In this document: positions 45,985 through 57,178 of the stretch, in pieces | Position numbering within the stretch: position 1 is the stretch's first letter | Layout: the number at the start of each line of letters is the position of its first letter | Assembly (NCBI GenBank): GCA_023014365.1 | Contig: JAEBUN010000022.1 | Location: 496,001-560,000, forward strand | Direction: 5' to 3' | DNA length: 64,000 nt | DNA from: Lepiota brunneoincarnata | Lineage: Eukaryota > Basidiomycota > Agaricomycetes > Agaricales > Agaricaceae | Made by a program: the position numbers and the translations under genes | The notes under the pieces: model-generated | The model's database searches: none | Told to the model about the DNA's origin: nothing | The model's input: the letters and a program-made list of their open reading frames with translations, nothing else

Positions 45985-46580
45985 CCCTCACAACACCCTT
46001 GCACATCCGGGATGCCGTATGGAGGACGTGATAATGGATAATGACGAAAATTGAGGGTAATCATCCACTTGAATGAAAGTTGGGGGGGGGCATTGGTGGA
46101 TACGGCAGACGGCATTTGTGGAAATTTCGGGGAGGAATCGAGCTTCTAGTTCCTGGAGCACGCCTCATTCCTTTGCTACATAAAACACTTGCTCGCCGCT
46201 TTTGTTGATGTCATTCATGATGAAATTTGAGCGCTTGAGCTGTACTCATACCACTCCCTTGAATTCGCGTTTCCGCAGGAAACAAGAGTCGTAGAATCCC
46301 CAGATTACATGCTTGCCTAATACTTGCGTCAATGCAGTTGTTTCTGTACACATTCCTCTGGATAGCTCTTATAACGCATTCACGACCTGGGTGACTGCTC
46401 AAACTGACCTTTCGAGGACCAAGGTAACCGTGACGGACCGTAGATACGATTTTTTGCACGAGTTCACCTATATAATGCTTCGTGTAGAATGTATTGCTAT
46501 TGAATCACATACGATCAGTCGACCACTGCAGTACCTTCCGTAGAAAGTTGTCCTGCATGACCCCATAAACTAATTCCCTA

Positions 46581-46820
46581 TCAGACTGTTACTGATAATC
46601 CTGATGCCCGTGGGCTCCCGGGTAGCAGTCGGGGTTGCTGGAGGATGGTCTTTGCTCTCAGGCAGAATCCCATTGGTGTCACCGTAGAATACGATGCCTG
46701 ACCGCCCAGGTGCAAGATCACGGGGTTTGGGTTCGCGCGCAAACCGATTGAAAAGTACTTACGGCTAAAAGCAACTCCATCGCTCCGCCAGCTGGGGGAA
46801 ACACTTTCTCGTTGGTCCAA
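46581..46820 (-). other. Orphan coding-like stretch
   Basis: Two overlapping minus frames are open here. One starts MDQRESVSPSWRSDG and meets a good GTAAGTAC donor after VAF; the other reads GRSGIVFYGDTNGILPESKD. They could be exons of a small unknown gene or chance frames between the two Hva1 copies. No domain is seen. Confidence 0.2.
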
Positions 46821-47003
46821 TGGGAGGGGTCATTGGATTGATCGTCGGACGGTTCTTACTTGGGAATCTTGTCTCACTGCCAACTCGCATGACGTCAACG
46901 GGCAATAGAGGTCATTAGTTACGATCTGGCGAAGGTCATAGCAGCAACCAGTATTTAAATCCGATATGGGGTCGGAGCTTCTCGTATCTCTTAACGAGCC
47001 ACC

Positions 47004-47695
47004 ATGACCACGTCATTCGGCCGCGCAATGAAATCAGACCATCAAATGGTCTACACCCTCCGTGACAAGTACGTTTCGCTCGCGGGCAATACAGAACAGC
47101 AGCAGGTGGTCCTCTTCCAACTCATCTGGGAAATCGCACGTCATATATTCGCAGAAGAGGTCCTCGTCCATCCGTGGTACTCTAAATCTGCCGGCTTAGA
47201 ATATGGTGCTACAAACTTGGCTTCCCTTGATAGCGCCGACCACCAGGTTTTGAACTCTTTCCACTGAGCTCCGTTCTAAAGTCACCGCTAATCCTTTCCA
47301 AAGAATTTGAAAACCAATATCCTCCTCCTCCTTGACCTCAACCTCACTTCAGGCACCCTTGAGGCCCTCGAGAACATCATGGGCGCCTTACACAGGCACA
47401 ACGACAGCGAGGAACAATCCGATGTTCCTACTCTGGAAGCCACCATGACTCTCGAGCAGGCACAGATGCTTGCCGATGCGTTGGAAAAGAGTAAAGAATT
47501 CTTCACTCCCGAACGGTACGTCTATCTCCCTTCCCCCCTCCTTCCGGTCTTTTTATACGTGCGATCCATAGATTGAGTGATGGAGGTACCATCACCACTG
47601 CTTCGCTGAGAGCTGTGTTGACAACACCCGTCGATCAATTTCGCTTGGAGTTCTTGCGGTACCTTAATCTACAGGATCATCATATGTACCGGTAG
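47004..47695 (+). CDS. Hemerythrin-like (HHE) domain protein
   Basis: Three exons (47004-47246, 47304-47515, 47572-47695) join cleanly to 192 aa. The four-helix HHE pattern is clear: KSDHQMVYTLRDKY (first His), LIWEIARHIFAEEVLVHPW (His and Glu), the DHQ of SADHQ right at the first splice site, and MGALHRHNDSEEQSDVP (HxxxxE). These residues form the di-iron or metal site of hemerythrins. Fungal members are thought to handle oxygen, metal or redox signals, but the function of this one is not known. The start ATG 47004 lies soon after AGCCACC. No signal peptide is seen, so it should be cytosolic. Confidence 0.85.
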
Positions 47696-48978
47696 GAAAC
47701 AAGATATACTTCATCTGTACCTCACACGAGCTCAGTTGCCGAGCCAAGAACTTGTGTTTGCGCATATGCGGTAAGTTACCGCTGTCCTTAGATGTGAAAG
47801 CGTCGGCTATTGAAGAGGGTCAGACTCTCCGACAATGCGATCGCGTCGGTACGGAAACGGCTACGCGAAGCAAGCCGAAACAAAACCGAGACCGAAGCGG
47901 GAACAAACGAAACAACGAAACAAGGCGCGAGCGTGATCGGCGAAACGATCACTGGGCTTCAAAGACCTCGGGAATGCGTTATAAGGGTTGGAGAAGTAGA
48001 GTTCGAAATAAAGAGGTGAATTCCGGGTTTATAGTTGACTGGAGAACTCGTCTCCGAGGTTCCTACTTTATATACACGAAAACTACGAGTAATTAAGTTT
48101 TTCCTACACCGAAATGGCAAGGAAAATGTCGGCTACTGAAGCTAGATCATATCTGGGATATAAGAGACGTGAAACAGGAGAATCGCAAAGTTTTTCTCAA
48201 CTACGCTAGCCAAAGATTAGGGAACAGGAAACGATAGGATAAAAGCGGTGATATGCGAAGCACAGAGAAAACTAAAAGAGGGAGGAAATTTACTCTACGA
48301 TCGAGCTCGTGAAATGGAATGGAGAAATGAATAGGAAAATTTGTCTGCCCTTGAATACATGCAGCTATCGACGGGACGGTTACGCCGACGAATGATAGCT
48401 GTCCCTTGTTGCGCGAGCGCTCCGAAAGTCATGATCCGGGGTTCGGGTTCCGAGTTCGACTTCCGAAAGTACAAGAGGTGGCATGGGGCAGCCGTTGCGC
48501 ATGCAGCCGCATGCCAACCTCTACAGCTATGATGGCAAGGATTGAAGAACACCAGCACAAAGAGTCCGATGACGTGACTACCAATGGCTTCATTGGTCAG
48601 GGGAAGCTTTGAGGCGTTTAAAGCGTTGTTTTTTTAGGTTAAGAGATTCCGTGATGGCAAATCCCCCCTCAAGGTAGCTAAAATATACATGAGGACGAGC
48701 CCCTCATAATAGTTTGCCTAGTGGATACATCCACATAGGTGACCAGCGTCGCATAGTCCCGCCTTCAGCCCTTCGTTCAGGAAATGCTCCCGGTGAGGCA
48801 CGCAACCCAAAGGTTATGGGTCGCTCGGGGTGATTCTGTAATATTTTCCCTACTACTGTCAACAGCGAACCCGCGAGTGGCTGCTGGAACTGCTGGGAGA
48901 TATAACCGGATAAACATCTTCTTCTTGTATTACAATTGAACGTTTTTGCTACAGACACAAGTACATACAAGAATGAAA
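47696..48978. other. Intergenic, purine-rich in part
   Basis: The plus strand is rich in A and G from 47800 to 48300 (for example GAAACAAAACCGAGACCGAA). No domain in any frame. Confidence 0.45.
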
Positions 48979-49357
48979 TTACTTCTCCGCCCGTCCCAGA
49001 ATGTTCGCCTGCTTGTACGCAGTCTCCTTCCCAGTGTTATCGTTCCGGATAACATAGCGTGGTTCTTCCTCGGAAGCCTAAAGTAGCTCATTCGAACCCC
49101 ACATCATTCTCGACCTGCCATACACACACAAAGACGTACCTTGGCGGTAACACCAGTGTCTCCGGCTGTCTGGGGCCCGGTAAGAATATTAACAATCTCG
49201 CCGGTGGTGGTTGAGGTGTCAGTCCCAGCACTTGCGCCTCCAACGGCGTGATATTTAACGTGGTCGCCGGTCTAACGATGAACCAACGTTGAGTAATTGT
49301 AATTGAACGGGATAAATGCCTGAAAGCCGCGATGTTACTTACCTTGTATTGGGTCAT
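48979..49357 (-). CDS. Hva1/TUDOR-domain protein, copy 2
   Basis: A close paralogue of the gene at 45550-45908 with the same three-exon layout: a 15-nt first exon (MTQYK), a middle exon (TGDHVKYHAVGGASAG, then STTTGEIVNILTGPQ), and a last exon reading SEEEPRYVIRNDNTGKETAY and ending NILGRAEK. The CDS is open throughout. Coding exons are more alike than introns and flanks, which points to a duplication kept by selection. The two copies share strand and lie 3.4 kb apart, with the hemerythrin-like gene between them on the other strand. Confidence 0.85.
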
Positions 49358-49428
49358 TGTCTTTTATCGTCAGATGTGAGTGAAAAGGATGAGAGGGTAG
49401 GTGTTTGTGCGACGTTGTCTGGCGGATC

Positions 49429-49440
49429 CGACCTATATAC
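49429..49440 (-). promoter_or_regulatory. TATA-type box of Hva1 copy 2
   Basis: TATATAGGTCGG (minus) about 72 bp before the ATG, identical to the box of copy 1. Confidence 0.6.
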
Positions 49441-50772
49441 CCTCAGTAAGCCCCGCACATCTGAGACGTTCGGCGGAGGGTGATATCGCACATGACGAAG
49501 GCAGTGAGCTAATCGACACTTCAATAAAAATATTGTGGAGTGGGTCGTTATCACAGGTGGCGTAAAGTATTCGGGCTGTTGGATTTCAGGGCAAGGAGAA
49601 CTATTTCCTCTGGAGCGCGCCCTCATTCTTTTGCTGAATGCTTTGCTTGGGGTTTACTAATTTAGTCACCAACATACAGTAGCAATCAGACTTGAATCGC
49701 GACTCCCGTATATCCCAGACACTCGACGTCAGATATTCGACGATCATGGTGGTGCGGGTCCGTGCGTTGAAACAATGATCAGGACCTGGCACCATGACTG
49801 GGAGTGCCTCCATCTGATAAGAAAGAGGGAGTAGCCTGTGTACTAGACTCCCAGCCGTTGCTCTTGGTTTAGGGTTGGTCGCTTTCACGTAGCGATGCCT
49901 TCACAGGGCCAGCCCTCTATGACTCATGAAAGAACCCGAGTCCTGATTCAGGCGTTTGTCGGCCAAAGAATAGACTATCGAACTACCGGCATCCTTGCCC
50001 ATGGGTCAGCATCCCATCATAACTTCAACTAAACTGTGAGGCGTCACCGAACAAACAAAAGAAATGAGCGATCAGAGTGGTTGCCCAAGTGCCCTGCCCA
50101 GACCCTTAAAGCCTCAGATATGAACAAAGGGTTCATTTGTGTGTCTGTCCAACGCTCTCCGAGGTGGCCGCTCCACCGAGTCAGCTAGTTTATTATAACC
50201 TCCTCACCCAGCAACCTGCAATGATTCCAACGCGTGTAATCTAAAGACATCCAGTCTTTGTTGCTCCCGAATAGACCAACACTACCTTGATTCTTAATAG
50301 AGGTGAGTTATAAATGTCATCTTCCTATTGATATCAATCGCGGGATAGCATTTCCGACTTACAGATTGAGGCGGGGGGTCGATGGGACTTGGCAGTGCGG
50401 CATATGATCATTGGCGGGTTATTCTGACGTAATCTTCTGGTCTGTTGTGTTTTCCATCAAAATATCTAGCCATGGCGATCTACCCGAGATGTTACACCCG
50501 TTGCGAACACTTCGACATATGAGGAGATAGGGGAGCCACAACACCATGGAATTGCTGATACCGAGCGCTTATAAGAGCTATGATGGTAGCGTTATGCCCG
50601 TACTATGGTACAGATATCCTCTCACAACACTACCCTATCCCCCTCTTTTACAAGATCTCTAACTGCCTCTATTACTTGGAGGTGGTTCACTGTTGCCCGC
50701 TGCAGACCCTCCACCACCATCCAGAGAACACTGGTCTCGTTCTGACCTTTTTGCCCATACTTACAGCCAGCA
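49441..50772. other. Intergenic
   Basis: No gene recognised. The right end is the promoter side of the kinase pseudogene, whose ATG context is matched at 54151. Confidence 0.4.
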
Positions 50773-52377
50773 TAATGGGATGCTCGTATTCTGCTGTAAG
50801 CCCAAAGGGTTCACCCACCAAAATAGTACCCTAATATTATCCCAACCGTAGCCCATCGCTAGCACTGAGAGCGCTGTGAGAAACGGGACACACAGTATCC
50901 GGCAGACGACTGTGCCAGAGCACCAAGACATGCAGAGAGAGATCAATTCACCCACTTTCATCCGTGCCAAAAAGAGTATCACGTTGACTCGTCGGCGTTA
51001 GCTTCGATCGTTAATTTCAAGTGTCGCGGCAGATCCTGAACAGCGGACTTTGATATGCAACCTCAAAGGCGACGATGCACAATGTATGGTGGATTACATA
51101 GACCTGGTAAGCTGGGCCCGTTCTGGCCATCCAATCACTCGCATCCCGAGCGAATCCAGGTTCTTCATGAATCAGAGCCCCCCACGGACGACGAACGGAA
51201 GCGCGGGCTGTGTTTATTTGGGAAACTCGCAAAATCGTCTGGGACTTATCCACAGTGTTATGCCCTAAAAGGCCTTAAGCATGGTGCTCACCCGGTTGAG
51301 GGTGGGGGCTTTTCCGATATATACAAAGGCATGCATAATCGCCGGCCGATATGTCTCAGGGTCCTCCGCGTGTTTGGACGACGGAACAATAGTCAATTCT
51401 AGAGAGTCAGTATTGTGATGTGGCTGAGTGACGTATTTGCTGATTACGATTAATATGCAAACCTTTAGACGCACGTCAAGGAACTCGTGTTATGGGCCCA
51501 CCGAGTTTACCTTCTTGACAAGCGGATTTGCTTAGTCTCCCCATGGATAGAGAACGGAAGTCTATGTGAGTACTTGGAGAAGCATCCCGGAACTCTCCGC
51601 ATACCTCTAGTGAGTAAACCGCCTACTGTTTTCGACTTTCTCGAGATTAATTTTCCCCCAGCTTCTCGATGTTGTTAACGGCCTAGGGTATCTCCACCAG
51701 TGTGGCGTCATCCATGGCGATATCAAAGCGGTCTGTTCGATTCTTGCCCTTGCATTGTTTGATTTTAAATCACAGCAGAAAAATATTTTGGTCTCAGACG
51801 GCGGACCGAGCTTTAATCACTGACTTTGGGCCTGTCATCTATCATGAGTGCCTCGGCCGTTCAATGGAACATCACACTGGAGGGCACCAGAGCTGGTGGC
51901 AGGTGGCCCAAATCATAGGCGTCCAACCCGGCAGGAGCGACATCTGGTCATTCGGTTGCCTATGTTATGAAGTACTTATGTTCACAATTCCCACTCACTA
52001 TTGCACATTCCCTGACAAAAACAAGGTTCTAGGCAGGAAAACCCCATTTTATCAATATGACGAAGCGCAAATGGTTTTTGCGCTTGTGATGGGCGAAAGA
52101 GATTCCAGTTGGTCCCTCGCCAGGAAATGGTGGGGAGGTGATCGATGCCAGGATGTGGAGCATACTGGAGAGATGTTGGGACTATGAGCCCCAACATCGA
52201 CCAGCTTGCGAAGTGATCCGAGGGTGTATTGCAGATTTGCAAGTTGGCGATGACCGCCTTGGTGGCTCGAGACAACCATGGGATGCCAGAGCCCTTCGAC
52301 AGGCAATGAAAACCAAGTCAAGAGCCAAGGTTGATTATGAACGTGTGGAGGCGATCCTCCAGTCGGGTGAGTCATAG
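50773..52377 (+). pseudogene. TKL-like protein kinase, dead copy
   Basis: A paralogue of the kinase at 54151-56099 with the same exon order. It begins MGCSYSA before a GTAAGC donor. Damage: an in-frame TAG near 50998 before SLISSVAADPEQ; the VAIK-position Lys is Arg (ICLRVLR against ICLKAFR); a stop ends the glycine-loop exon (NNSQF, then TAG) near 51400; and the codons for LSHPNILPFYG are deleted near 51500. HGDIKA, DFG and DIWSFGCLCYE are still readable. These are substitutions and deletions, unlike the single-base insertions seen elsewhere, so this copy looks truly dead. Confidence 0.8.
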
Positions 52378-52540
52378 TTTTAACTATCACATTTTTTCAG
52401 GCTCATTTTTGTGAAAGGCTGGCCATATTCAGAGGGAGAGGGACGCCTGATGTATAGAGGCCGACCTTGATTGTTACCGTATCCGCACAGCCAGTCAGTT
52501 CTCACGCGCCTTAGTCGATGATTCATCGATCGGCGCCATT

Positions 52541-52996
52541 ATGAACAACCCTCCTCAGGCGCAGAGGTGGCGAGCGTTGGTGAAAATGAACGCTTGGGGA
52601 CAGCTGGTTGTCCATGATGTGTTCAGGTGCACGGCTGGTTTGAAGAGCCGGAAACCTTCTCTTCGCTATCACAGTATCTTGATGTGTTGCATATCGTACC
52701 GAACGGCTACTACACTAGTACTAGGGGCTTATCATTCCAACATGACTTTAAATACAATCAAATTTTGGCCAGAAGGTCGGAATCTTACTGCAAGCTCAAT
52801 ACGCGTAATGGTAATGGGCTGGACATCATTGTCAGCCGAAGCGCCGACCAAGATCCCCCACAACGCCGCTAATAGCCAGGCAAAAATATCCCGAGTCCCG
52901 CAAGTGCGATCGAACTATGTGATATACCCTTTTCTAAGGCAGTTCATTAACCTGTCCGCTCCCCCACAATCGCCACAACAGCAAGGGCGAGATTAA
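52541..52996 (+). other. Orphan coding-like stretch after the dead kinase
   Basis: Two overlapping plus frames are open. One (52627-52872) reads HGWFEEPETFSSLSQYLDVL and LSFQHDFKYNQILARRS, which has a coding look, and is preceded by an AG acceptor-like site. I cannot assign a family; it may be a gene remnant caught in the duplication. Confidence 0.25.
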
Positions 52997-53165
52997 GTGT
53001 TAACCATGAGATTGATTTACGCAATTCTTGAATATTAAATCTTAGTTTAATCAATTTCCGGAGGTTGAACTAAGCATTGGGTGAGATCCAATTTTCAAAC
53101 GATAAAATCTTGATGCATCTTCTACAACGGTACAGCATCGCCTACAGAAGACTTCCACAGCTTTT
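52975..53165. repeat. 3' flank of the kinase duplication, copy 1
   Basis: Matches 56370-56560, including TTTACGCAATTCTTGAATAT in both. It shows that the duplicated unit extends beyond the kinase genes. Confidence 0.75.
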
Positions 53166-54150
53166 GTTTTTTAGGCCCCTACTGGTAACCTTGACCCTAA
53201 CGTAACAGAAGAACGAGTCTGGCCCTCAGTCACTCTTGGCCAGGTATCCTCAATGCCCAGCGCTCAACAATGCCATACAACTTACCACTGGGGAGGCGGA
53301 TTAGAAGATATTTGATCTCCTATGCGATCGGGGCACAGAACAATCAATTAGTTACGCTCACCAAATATATTTGAAGGGAAATGTGATTCCATTGCCACCC
53401 CTGAAAAGACCCTAAAAGGGAAAATCAAAAGAGTCCGACGGGAAGACCAGGAAAAGCCCCGAAGCCTCCTCAGCGGTCATCCTGTCGCGCGTTCAATGAA
53501 GATCCAGGGTAGATGGGCTGACCGCACTCAGGTGCCTGCATTTGTACCACTTGTGCTACTCCATTGGGTGATGGTCGAGCTGCTTGTAATCCCTGTACTC
53601 GGCTGCCATCTCGCTTTGTCACTTGCACAGCAAGACGAACACCTCAACACCTCCCCTCGGCACCCATTTACAGTCTTCCCAAGGTTGAAGGGACGCCGCA
53701 GCTTCAACTCCGAATGCTTCGATTGCTGCACCGGGAGATGTTTGAGAAAGTCCATTCCATCAGAATGCTTGGTCCTTCTATTCCGTACGGAACTTCCCAC
53801 CCGACTCTCATTAACATTCAGCGAACCTTTTAGTATGTCTAAATTTCGGAGACAGCCCCTACATCGGAATCTATAGACCATCCCCTTGCTTTCGAACATG
53901 CATTCCCAAGGTAGAGATTACGTGGAGCACAGAACGTCTAACTGCAACGGGGATGAGCCGGTCCACAATATAATAACAGCGATTCAAGTCATGGCTGATC
54001 AGGATCCCCACCGCAGCCCGCCTTTTCCTCCCCTTTTCGAGGGCCACCGTTGCCCCGCCATCCCATCCTGGCTGGACGTTGATATCCATCGGCAAATTCG
54101 GGCAAGTAATATTGATCGTGTGTTGACCATTTTGGCCTCAGGCCAATGAA
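53166..54150. other. Spacer between the two kinase copies
   Basis: Frames of 80-126 codons occur on both strands at 53496-53899. None has a domain. Confidence 0.35.
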
Positions 54151-56099
54151 ATGGGGTGCTTATATCCTATTGTACGTCAAGAAATACGTCCCTTCGAAAG
54201 TCATACTGAAGATTTAGCAGCTTGACACTAACATCGACGGCACCAAAGCGCAAAGAAGTGGAAATATAATTGCACAGGAGTTGGATGAGGGAACATCACA
54301 GACCCAGCAAGATCCTGTCGCTCCCCAAAGGGCCATTCCAGGCGGTCCGTCCGTGCAGGGACTTTACCTAGTTGTCAAGCGGACCATCATGAACCAGAGG
54401 AATCAAGGCAGCTATTCGGGTGGGCATTCAGGAGCCACAAGGCGGTCCACCGCACAGACGACGCCATTAGAGAGGACGCGCGAAGAGGCTACTGGTGATA
54501 TGCACCCACTAGGTTGGTCTTTGGTCAAGCAATTATGTCACCCATTCCGAGACAAAGAGTATATCACCTCGGTCCATCGGCAACGGCTCCAGTCATTAAT
54601 TTCAAGTGCTGCGGCGGATCCCAGGCAGCAGGTCCGCGATATGTGCCCTCACAGGCGACGATGCCCAACAAATAGTTGATTACCTGGACTTGGTGAGCCG
54701 AACCTACCGTGACACTTTGAAACTACCCGTTGCTTGACCGAACCAAGGTTCTTCATGAGACGGGACCTTTCACAACCGACGGGCGGAAGCGCTGGCTGTC
54801 TTTGCTTTGTGGGCTAGTGGAATCATCTCGAGTGTACCCACGGTGTTATGCACTCAGGGGTGTTGAGCGCGACACTAAACCTGTCGGTGGAGGGAGTTTT
54901 GCAGATATATACAAGGGCACCTATAAGCGCCAAAAAATATGCCTCAAAGCCTTTCGAGCATTTGGAAAACGTGAGGATAGCCAGATCCTGAGGGTGCGTA
55001 TTGTCTTGGCATATTGTTGGCAGAGTACCATTCTCTGACTCCGATCAACGCATGAATCCAGACGCAAGTTAAGGAACTCGTGTTATGGGCCCACCTTTCC
55101 CACCCAAACATACTCCCTTTCTATGGGGTATATCTCCTGGATGGGCAGATCTCCTTGATTTCTCCATGGATAGAGAATGGGGATCTTTGTGGGTACTTGG
55201 AGAAGCAGCCCCATACCCCCCGCGTACTCCTGGTTTGTAAACCGTCCACCGTTGTCGGCCGTTCTCTGTGTTAACTTCAACATCATTTAACTCCTAGCTC
55301 CTCGACGTTATCAGCGGCTTAGGATATCTCCATCAGTCCAGCATCATTCATGGCGATATCAAAGCAGTGTGTTTGATCCTTATCTTTGATGATTGGGCCC
55401 TAACCTATAACAGAAGAACGTTCTAGTCTCAGGTGATGGACGAGCGTTGATCGCTGACTTTGGGTTGTCCTTATTCACGAACACATTGAGTTCAGTGAAT
55501 CTACCGTCCAATGGAACACCACATTGGAAAGCACCCGAGTTGATTGCGGGTCCCGATTCTATGCACCCAACACAGCAGAGCGACATCTGGTCATTCGGTT
55601 GCCTATGTTACGAAGTACGTCCCCAAAGCCTACCCAATATTGCCCGCCACCTGACAAAGGCAAGGTCCTGGGCGGGAAAATCCCGTTTTATCAATACAAT
55701 GAAGCCCGAATGGCCCTTGCTCTCCTGAAAGGCAGAGAGATCCCAGTTGGCCCCTCCCCAGGAGGTGGTGGCGAGGCGATTGACAACGGGATGTGGGAAA
55801 TAATGAAGAAATGCTGGGATTATGAACCCCAAAAACGACTGACTTGTGAAACGGTCCAAAGGCTGATCGCAGGTACTGGGGTCCACAGCCAGCATCCTCA
55901 AATTTCAACGCAATTATGGGACACCAGGACCTTTCGAGAGACCATGCAAGCCAGGTCCGGAGTCGGGGTTGATTACGAACGCATCAAGGCAATTTTGCGC
56001 AGGGTGGGTCAGCTCCGGACGATATTTTGCATTGCTCGCGCCTATTTGACATCCCCGGTTTACTCAGATTCAAAGGGACCCTGCCACGTAATTAAGTAA
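54151..56099 (+). CDS. TKL-like protein kinase with N-terminal MGC, live copy
   Basis: Seven exons (54151-54171, 54218-54692, 54748-54993, 55062-55232, 55298-55366, 55414-55614, 55665-56099) give 538 aa if one extra base near 54628 is dropped. The first exon is only MGCLYPI: Gly2 and Cys3 suggest myristoylation and palmitoylation and so membrane attachment. A 200-residue disordered Gln/Arg/Ser-rich stretch follows. The kinase domain has GGGSFADIYKG, ICLKAF (Lys), LSHPNILPFYG, WIENGDLCGYL, HGDIKAKNVLV (Gly in place of the usual Arg), ADFGLS, WKAPELI, SDIWSFGCLCYE and KKCWDYEPQKRLTC. These are marks of the tyrosine-kinase-like group expanded in mushrooms. The target is unknown. Confidence 0.85.
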
Positions 56100-56369
56100 A
56101 GTGGAACTCCGTTGATCCTGGTTAGCGAACGCGGCTTGCAACATACTCCGAGATGCCACTGACCGGCCGGTGCCGTTTCGTGTGAAGCACAGATAAAAGG
56201 ATTGGTTCTAGTACTGTTATTTATATTAGCATAATCTATTGGAAGACGCACGGACCGGGTTTGCATTCCCCATAGAGCATTCTTCGAGTCCCGCAGGTAG
56301 CATTAAATTATTAAAGTATGCAATATGGCCCAGTCGAAGACAATTTAACACTCTGGCCACACTCCCACA

Positions 56370-56560
56370 GCCGCCATAGCAGCGAGGGCGAGGCGTATTG
56401 TGAACCATGAAACCAATTTACGCAATTCTTGAATATTAAATTCTAGCTTGGCTCAAGTTCCGGATGGCCAGACTTCTGACAATGAATCTTGGTACGCCTT
56501 CTCGTTCTCCAGCAACACAACATCGCATACAGAAGATATCCGTAGTTTTGGCTGCGGCGC
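56370..56560. repeat. 3' flank of the kinase duplication, copy 2
   Basis: Counterpart of 52975-53165. The identical core and diverged edges suggest an old tandem duplication of about 3.4 kb. Confidence 0.75.
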
Positions 56561-57178
56561 ACAATTGCACTAGCCAAGTCCTAGTGCGGAGTCTCCCAGA
56601 ATTTTAGCAGCCTTCACCAGCTACCCTAGCCCCAACGAAACAATGGGAGTTCACGCTGGCGCCACTGGGCCACTAGGCAAACTGCTGGCACTGGGACCAG
56701 AACCCAAAAATATTTTCATATCGAGGAATGGGACTTCCGAGGCACTGCGAGAGGAGGGGTATTATAGAATCTGGATGACGGTATGAAGGACTCGAGAACA
56801 TTTGTACTTGATTTGGTATTTGATATTCATCCTGAAGGACGGGATAGTAGACTGGCACGTGGTGGGCCATGTCGGAGTGTCAATGGAATAATTTAACCGC
56901 TGACCACTTTTGATTGGAGTGCAGCGCTTGGCCAGCGCTCAGCTCGCTCTGTCCGGGATACAGGTAAGTATGATGTATCTGAGAAATACTACATATCATT
57001 GGGTGCTGATTTTGTTGACACCTAGACTTGGCGACCACCAGTAATCGAACCCTTTTTCCCAAATCGCGTCGGGCCCGGCTACAACTCACTCAGTGCAATT
57101 TTTGCGTTCAACCACTTGTTCGTGGGTACTATCTTGGGCATTGGCTGATCAAATACTTAAGCATGCGGGCAGGCAAAT
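56561..57178. other. Intergenic, promoter side of the MYND gene
   Basis: No gene recognised; short frames only. Confidence 0.4.

Noticed and set aside
46581..46820. Third Hva1 copy between the two Hva1 genes
   Set aside because: The repeat at 46480-46570 hints at one, but the adjoining sequence does not match Hva1 exons in any frame.
53496..53899. Open frames on both strands between the kinases
   Set aside because: Overlapping frames of similar length without domain, start context or splice sites; most likely chance.
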